A DNA stretch of 64,000 nt from Gadus chalcogrammus. Taxonomy: Eukaryota > Chordata > Actinopteri > Gadiformes > Gadidae. The notes below the pieces were generated by a model, which was not told where the DNA came from, ran no database searches, and saw only the letters and a program-made list of their open reading frames with translations. The position numbers were made by a program, and so were the translations under genes. Shown piece after piece: positions 13,200 through 64,000 of this stretch; position 1 is the stretch's first letter, and each line of letters opens with the position of its first letter. The stretch is taken from contig NC_079412.1 of assembly GCF_026213295.1 (NCBI RefSeq), positions 16,663,856-16,727,855 on the forward strand, in the 5' to 3' direction.

Positions 13200-14009
13200 G
13201 GCATGATCAACAAGAATGTTGGGTTAAAAAATAAACATCAGGGCTGCCGAGCCGTGTCCGCCGTCAAGGTGAGGGTTCCGGGATTCGTGGGAGCGGAATA
13301 AATAAACAGTTTGGTTGCACTGCAGACCTGGCGACTCGGAGTGGGGGGGGGTGGGGGGGGAGTCGCACTGTGGAGTCTCTGCTTGTGCTCTTTGAAACGG
13401 CGACATCACGGTAGTGGGGGTGGTTGGGGGGGGGGGGGCAGGAATAAGAACAAGGCTGATGCACAACACAGCGTCACCTCACCACAGAGTGTGTGTTTTG
13501 TGGAGGTACAGTATTGGAATTTCCTGTCTGAATGTGAACAGAAAGTGTGTGGGAGACAAATGAGAGCGCCTCGATTTCACACGATTAATATCATATCCGC
13601 TTTGTTTGTTTTCCTTAAACATCTTATCAGGCCGCATTTAGATCGATCCGCGTGAATTATGATTCTGGACACATCTTTTTCTTTTTTTTTTTCATCATCA
13701 TCACCATTATCATTATTATTATTATCATTATTAATACCCTTTTTCCTTTATCTTAAATACAATATCTTACATTTCAGGTTAAATAACAAACTTGTGTATG
13801 CGTGCGTGCGTGTGTGTGTGTGTGTGTTGAGGATGTAGTGCTTTTCACTGGGTGCTACTTCCACTACTTGTGTCCATCAGCAGGACCCCAGACTTGGTGG
13901 GCTGGGGGTCTTCACCTCTTCACCCCACAACCCCCACAACCCCACCCGCCTGCTCCATCACGACATGCGGCGTCCGGGACCAGTGTGGGCGAGCCTGCCG
14001 CCGCCGTGT

Positions 14010-28502
<14,493 letters not shown>

Positions 28503-29734
28503 TGTGCCAAGGGCCACTGCTGGGACGGCTCCAACACAGTTTTACATCTGAAGCATGGGCAAAAGGCAGCAGATGAGACGCAACTTAGCATATATATATA
28601 AATAGAAGTTTTAAAGACAGTTTAAAGGTAAATGTGACACCAACTAACTCAGCTCAGGCTGTTCACTGGTTTTGTTATCATCACGTGACAAACGTCTTTC
28701 TGCACCATGGCAACAGACTGACTGATAGATATCCTCAGCCTCAGTTTAAACATTTAAACAGCCACCTGTTCTAGTCTAGCTACACTACATCTACTTTAAA
28801 CATGTTGTCGTGGGCGGGTCAACACCAACCCATCAAACGAATCACTGCATCCTGGACTACAAACGTGGACCAACCTGTCTGGTAGCAAGTAACAAGGATT
28901 TTGAAAAGAAGCAAGCACAACGGAATAAATTAACCCGCTCTAATGTTAGCTTTAGCATATAGTGCGTCCTCCATGTAGTAGCCTACACTGAACGAAGCAC
29001 CCCAGCCTGCTACTTATGAGCTACCAGGCTAACGATAGTAAACAAAAGCACCAACCGCATTTCCAACCACAACATCAGCCACACAGCAGAGAGGACAGAG
29101 CCAACGTTAGCTCTAGCTGTCGTTTGTTAATTTTGGCGGATTTTTTGTTTTGTTCCGCTCAATGTGGCATAATACACCCCATGCCGTTTACACCAATGCT
29201 TGTATTCACGTGCTAAACGTTAGCCCGTTAAAGCTATTAATTTTTCCGTAGAGGAGAGGACGCTTCGGGACTTCACAACACAAGCAGGGGACACATTTAA
29301 AGTTCGCAGATTGACATATAGTAGTCTTACTGTCGCTCATCATTCTGGCTGCTACAATGTTTCCCTCCACAATGACCTCACCCTGAGAATGCTAGACACC
29401 AGCAGCAGAATGACAGAAGAATGTTTAGTTAATAAGACTACGGTGGGAAAAAAGGTAGGGATACCTTGCTTGACTAGGCAATGTGTTGATTTAATAATCC
29501 ACCAATTAATAGTCTTGAAGCTGGCAAGACACACACACACAAGCGATGCTTGGTGGTACACACTATACAGAGTTATTTTGAGTGTTGCCGATCAGGGTAG
29601 TCTTGACTTCTATATTCACATTTAGCTACTACACATGAATTGTTGGAATATAAGCTAATATTAATTAATACTCAACGCCCCACCCAGCTTCATGGTCCTC
29701 AAACCATGTAGCGATCTATATTATAAACACTTAC
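28503..29734 (-). other. brpf1: brpf1 5' UTR segment and leader intron
   Basis: Above the start codon, TGCCCATGCTTCAG (ending near 28550 on the plus scale) is a good acceptor, so a short 5' UTR piece precedes the ATG and an intron of about 1.2 kb follows. No coding exon is visible here. Confidence 0.45.
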
Positions 29735-30250
29735 TACTCCGCGTTCCTCGAGACTGCGTGCGGCGAAATCTCACACCAGATCGGAAGGTTTGCAGACCGA
29801 TGTGTATCGATCAAATGGTCCCAGGTAGATTTACACCAAGCGCACACGCATTGGAAATGTTTACGATAAAAAACAGTATTGCATTGAGTTCATTGTGATA
29901 GGAATAATTCAGGAACTCGACCGAACAAAAGGGGCCACCATTGCTGAACGCCATTGGCGCGTGTATACACATTCGTCAGGCGAAGCAGGATCTACTTCTT
30001 TCCGTCCAGATTCAAAAATGTCCACATGTGGAAGTTTTTGTATGTTTTTAGTTCAATCAAATATGCGATAAGGTTCAGTAGACATTTTACTCTGCATTTG
30101 TTTTATAATGAAAACGGTCTGTTGTTGTTTCCCTGATAGTGACGAATCTACCGATGTGTTTCGCCTGCTATAGGCTTTGATGTTTTTTTTTCTTCCGCCA
30201 GTTTACTACTACTGAACCGTACTGAACATCATGGGCGTCGGGCGACTGTC
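29735..30250 (-). promoter_or_regulatory. brpf1: Candidate brpf1 leader exon and promoter
   Basis: A strong minus-strand donor (GTAAGTG, at 29734-29728) would end a leader exon at 29735. Just above it are CpG-containing sequence, an inverted CCAAT box (GCGCCAATGGCG around 29951-29963) and GCCACCATTG (about 29935). No TATA box is seen. The transcription start is inferred only from position between wnk2's end and the brpf1 coding start. Confidence 0.35.
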
Positions 30251-30529
30251 AAGGCGTTCAAATACTGGACCCCACTTTTGCTAATTCAGCTTAAATCAAA
30301 ATAACGTATTTTATTCAGAAATATATTTCAGAAATTAAACGTATGACATTGATAAATATGTTTGAATATATTTTATTAATATTTTTGTGATTTGTCAGAA
30401 ATAACTACATTATATGTAATAGGAGAAAAGTAAGCTTTAATTGTATGTTATTGTGCATGTACAATTGTATTAAAAAACAACTAATTCCATATCAATTTGT
30501 GGTAAATGAACAAGGATAATAACAACACT

Positions 30530-32735
30530 CAAGCTCAAAATAATTTTATTTCTCTCACACATGTACCGTCTTAGTGATTAGAGTGCAGCTGACAGGTTGG
30601 ATCGGGTAATGCAGTGGGAGATACAGCAGACCAGAGCTTAAATGCAAGCGTTTAGACAATCAGCGCATATTCACTAGATGGTAGTGTTGTTCCGAAAGAA
30701 ATTTGATGAAAGCACTGTGGGCACAGATCTGTACATTTTGTGCGTCCATGTGTACTCAACCCTCCATCACGGCGAGTATTCAAACAGTGTGTATCCCTCA
30801 CCGGCTGACGACAATAGTCAACAGTCTGGGAGGTGGAGAAATGTGTACCAGAAACAAGTTACAGAGAACAGAAATCTCTTACTACTGGAAGTCTTTAACC
30901 AAAGCAGAAGACATAATGATCTATAAAAGTCCCATTCAAACCGAATTGATGAAATACTATACATCAATACTTCCCCCGCTCTTCCCACACATAAATACAA
31001 AGAAAACTGTACAATTCACAGCTTGGCAGGGTTGGTGTGCTGTAACATTGGAATAGTGTAAAGGAAAATTTAATTTTACACCACAGTAGCTGTAACGTTA
31101 ACCATTGCTGGGAGGATAAAACTAACACAGTAAAGCCATGCTCAGTGATGTAAAGTACACCCAGATCATATTTGAAACCCCTAACCACATGTAATAAGTG
31201 GGAAGATCGTGTTCTGTTGTGCAAATATCCCATATTGGAGTCAGAGTTTAGCATTTCACACAAGGGAATTTAAAAGTAGAATGTAATATGAAAAGAAAAA
31301 AGGGAAATAATGCATAATTGTTTTTCACACAAGGCAATAATACTGCTTCTTCAACATCTCATCGCAGAGGAATTTCGAAGTTCTTTAAGTACCATCTATC
31401 CTAGTTCTTCATCCATACATCACAATAGCAGCGTCAAAAATGTTTCACAATACAAGAACACTAAACAAAGATTGCACCAAATAATTGTACACATTAAAAC
31501 ATATATAGGACAGTGTTGAAAGTAAACAAGAGGATTTCATGTTTGTCTTGTGGTTCGTAACTTCGGATCAACTTTGCAGCCAGCTCCAGTTACACATATG
31601 GGGTGGGGGATAAGGCTTGTGGCAAGGCCACTGTCAAAGCTTTGCACGGGGTTTAGAAAATTGCACTTTAAAGCCTCAGAAACCCAGTTATCATGTTAAA
31701 CTGCTACATTCTGATTGGGACACTACCAGAGGTCTATATAGAGGACTTTGTACAGTATACATGGCTCTGGACACACCGACGACCCAACCATTTCCAGCAA
31801 AAAGCTAGGACAACTCTCCCACACTCCTCTCGCAATTTAGTCATGCTATTCACGAGGCTGTGTCCAAATGAACCGTTTGACCTGATAAAGTGTAGTTTGG
31901 CTGCTGGCTTGGTTAGTCTCATCTCTTCTAGTACCTCAGCTTTAGATATACCGTTTCTGCAAGGCGGACAGACATGTCACCATTATGGCGTTGTGTTGCC
32001 TTCACAGGTAGGGAGCGTAAATGAGGATAAAACAGGACTTTTATTACTTAAATAAGAGCATATACTGTGTTAATAGTGCATTTCTACAAGGGCATTCATA
32101 TGTAAACCAACAACAAAAAAAGTGTCTGCAATGCATTAAAAACAAGTAGCACTCAGGCCACCATGGAAATAAAAATCACTTATATGCGGACGTGCTTTGC
32201 TTCACAGAAAAAAAGCTATGTTCAAGGCACTACATTCCTTTCGACATTGTCATAAATACTGTTCCTTCTTCTCAAGCCCCCCTGTTTGGATTCAAATGTA
32301 GTGTTTTAAAGTGGACAGAAATTGAAAAGGCAAAAAAAAAAAATCACTGGAATCAGCAGCAAATGAATTGTATCGAGAAACGTCTCATTGTGACGGCGTG
32401 TTGTATATGCAGTATGGCTTTAAGCTAGACAAAACCAAAGCCTTGAAGTATTAAGACACGCATACGTTAACATATATACTATACAAACATACATACTCAC
32501 GTCAACTATAGGCGTTTTATAAAGATATCAACACTTAGACAGAATTATTTACAGTAGGAGCACACATTGTGGACACGCTCTGTGTGTGCGCGTGTCTCTG
32601 GCGACCCAAGAGTCAGAGCGTAATGGATCAAGAGTACCGCTCCTGTAGACACTGTACTGGTGTTCCCCTGCTTTGCTGCGACCACCAGGGATCTCTTTAG
32701 CATGGGCGGGGGAGGAAAACTGAAGATACAACCCT
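30530..32735 (-). other. wnk2: wnk2 3' UTR
   Basis: AT-rich, about 2.2 kb, without any recognisable protein or mobile element. The end is taken from the polyA signal at 30545. Confidence 0.5.
30545..30550 (-). terminator. wnk2: wnk2 polyadenylation signal AATAAA
   Basis: Minus-strand AATAAA about 2.2 kb below the wnk2 stop codon and just before the presumed brpf1 promoter. Earlier weaker signals may also be used. Confidence 0.45.

Positions 32736-64000
<31,265 letters not shown>

Noticed and set aside
28515..28517. Start codon for brpf1 at 28517
   Set aside because: The codon is GTG; the ATG at 28500-28502 matches the conserved start of human BRPF1.

Overview
The window is nuclear DNA of a vertebrate, almost certainly a teleost fish. 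It carries four multi-exon genes, all on the minus strand, with GT-AG introns that keep reading frame across nearly every junction I reconstructed. The proteins are close to human BRPF1, WNK2, IL17RE and IL17RC but differ as fish orthologues do. Introns are short, there are many long uninterrupted AC repeats, and there are hAT and Harbinger-like elements of types common in fish. The very high density of long AC and poly-G tracts recalls gadiform genomes, but that is only an impression. No identity was checked against a database; all gene names come from recognising the protein sequence.

Layout, in genomic order. (1) 191-1562: the 5' four coding exons of il17rc (IL-17 receptor C), which runs off the left edge. 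(2) 1563-4859: intergenic, with a duplicated 256-bp repeat, a GC-rich insert and a strong palindrome. (3) 4860-12039: il17re, 16 coding exons, 736 codons, with signal peptide, IL-17-receptor ectodomain, one membrane span and a SEFIR signalling domain. (4) 12040-12920: short intergenic gap. (5) 14010-28502 (3' UTR to about 12920): brpf1, 15 coding exons, 1325 codons, with C2H2 finger, PHD-knuckle-PHD module, bromodomain and PWWP domain. (6) About 28.5-30.5 kb: brpf1 leader and promoter. (7) 32736-64000 (3' UTR to about 30530): wnk2, 27 coding exons seen, 2521 codons in the window, with the first exon cut by the right edge.

How the genes relate. il17re and il17rc encode receptor subunits of one cytokine family and lie head to tail in the same order as human 3p25.3, where BRPF1 is also a neighbour. 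They are expected to pair with IL17RA and signal through SEFIR-SEFIR contacts with Act1. brpf1 encodes the scaffold of the MOZ/MORF/HBO1 histone acetyltransferase complexes. wnk2 encodes a with-no-lysine kinase that controls cation-chloride cotransport through OSR1/SPAK. The last two have no evident functional link to the receptors; the clustering is best read as inherited synteny.

This is mostly an ordinary gene-dense locus. I found no undescribed multi-gene system. The points most worth a second look are an 885-nt candidate cassette exon in wnk2, a one-residue change in the wnk2 KLHL3-binding acidic motif, a charged insertion in the il17re SEFIR domain, a 16-nt microexon in il17re, an Arg-Glu/Arg-Asp dipeptide tract beside the brpf1 bromodomain, and several well-delimited mobile elements.
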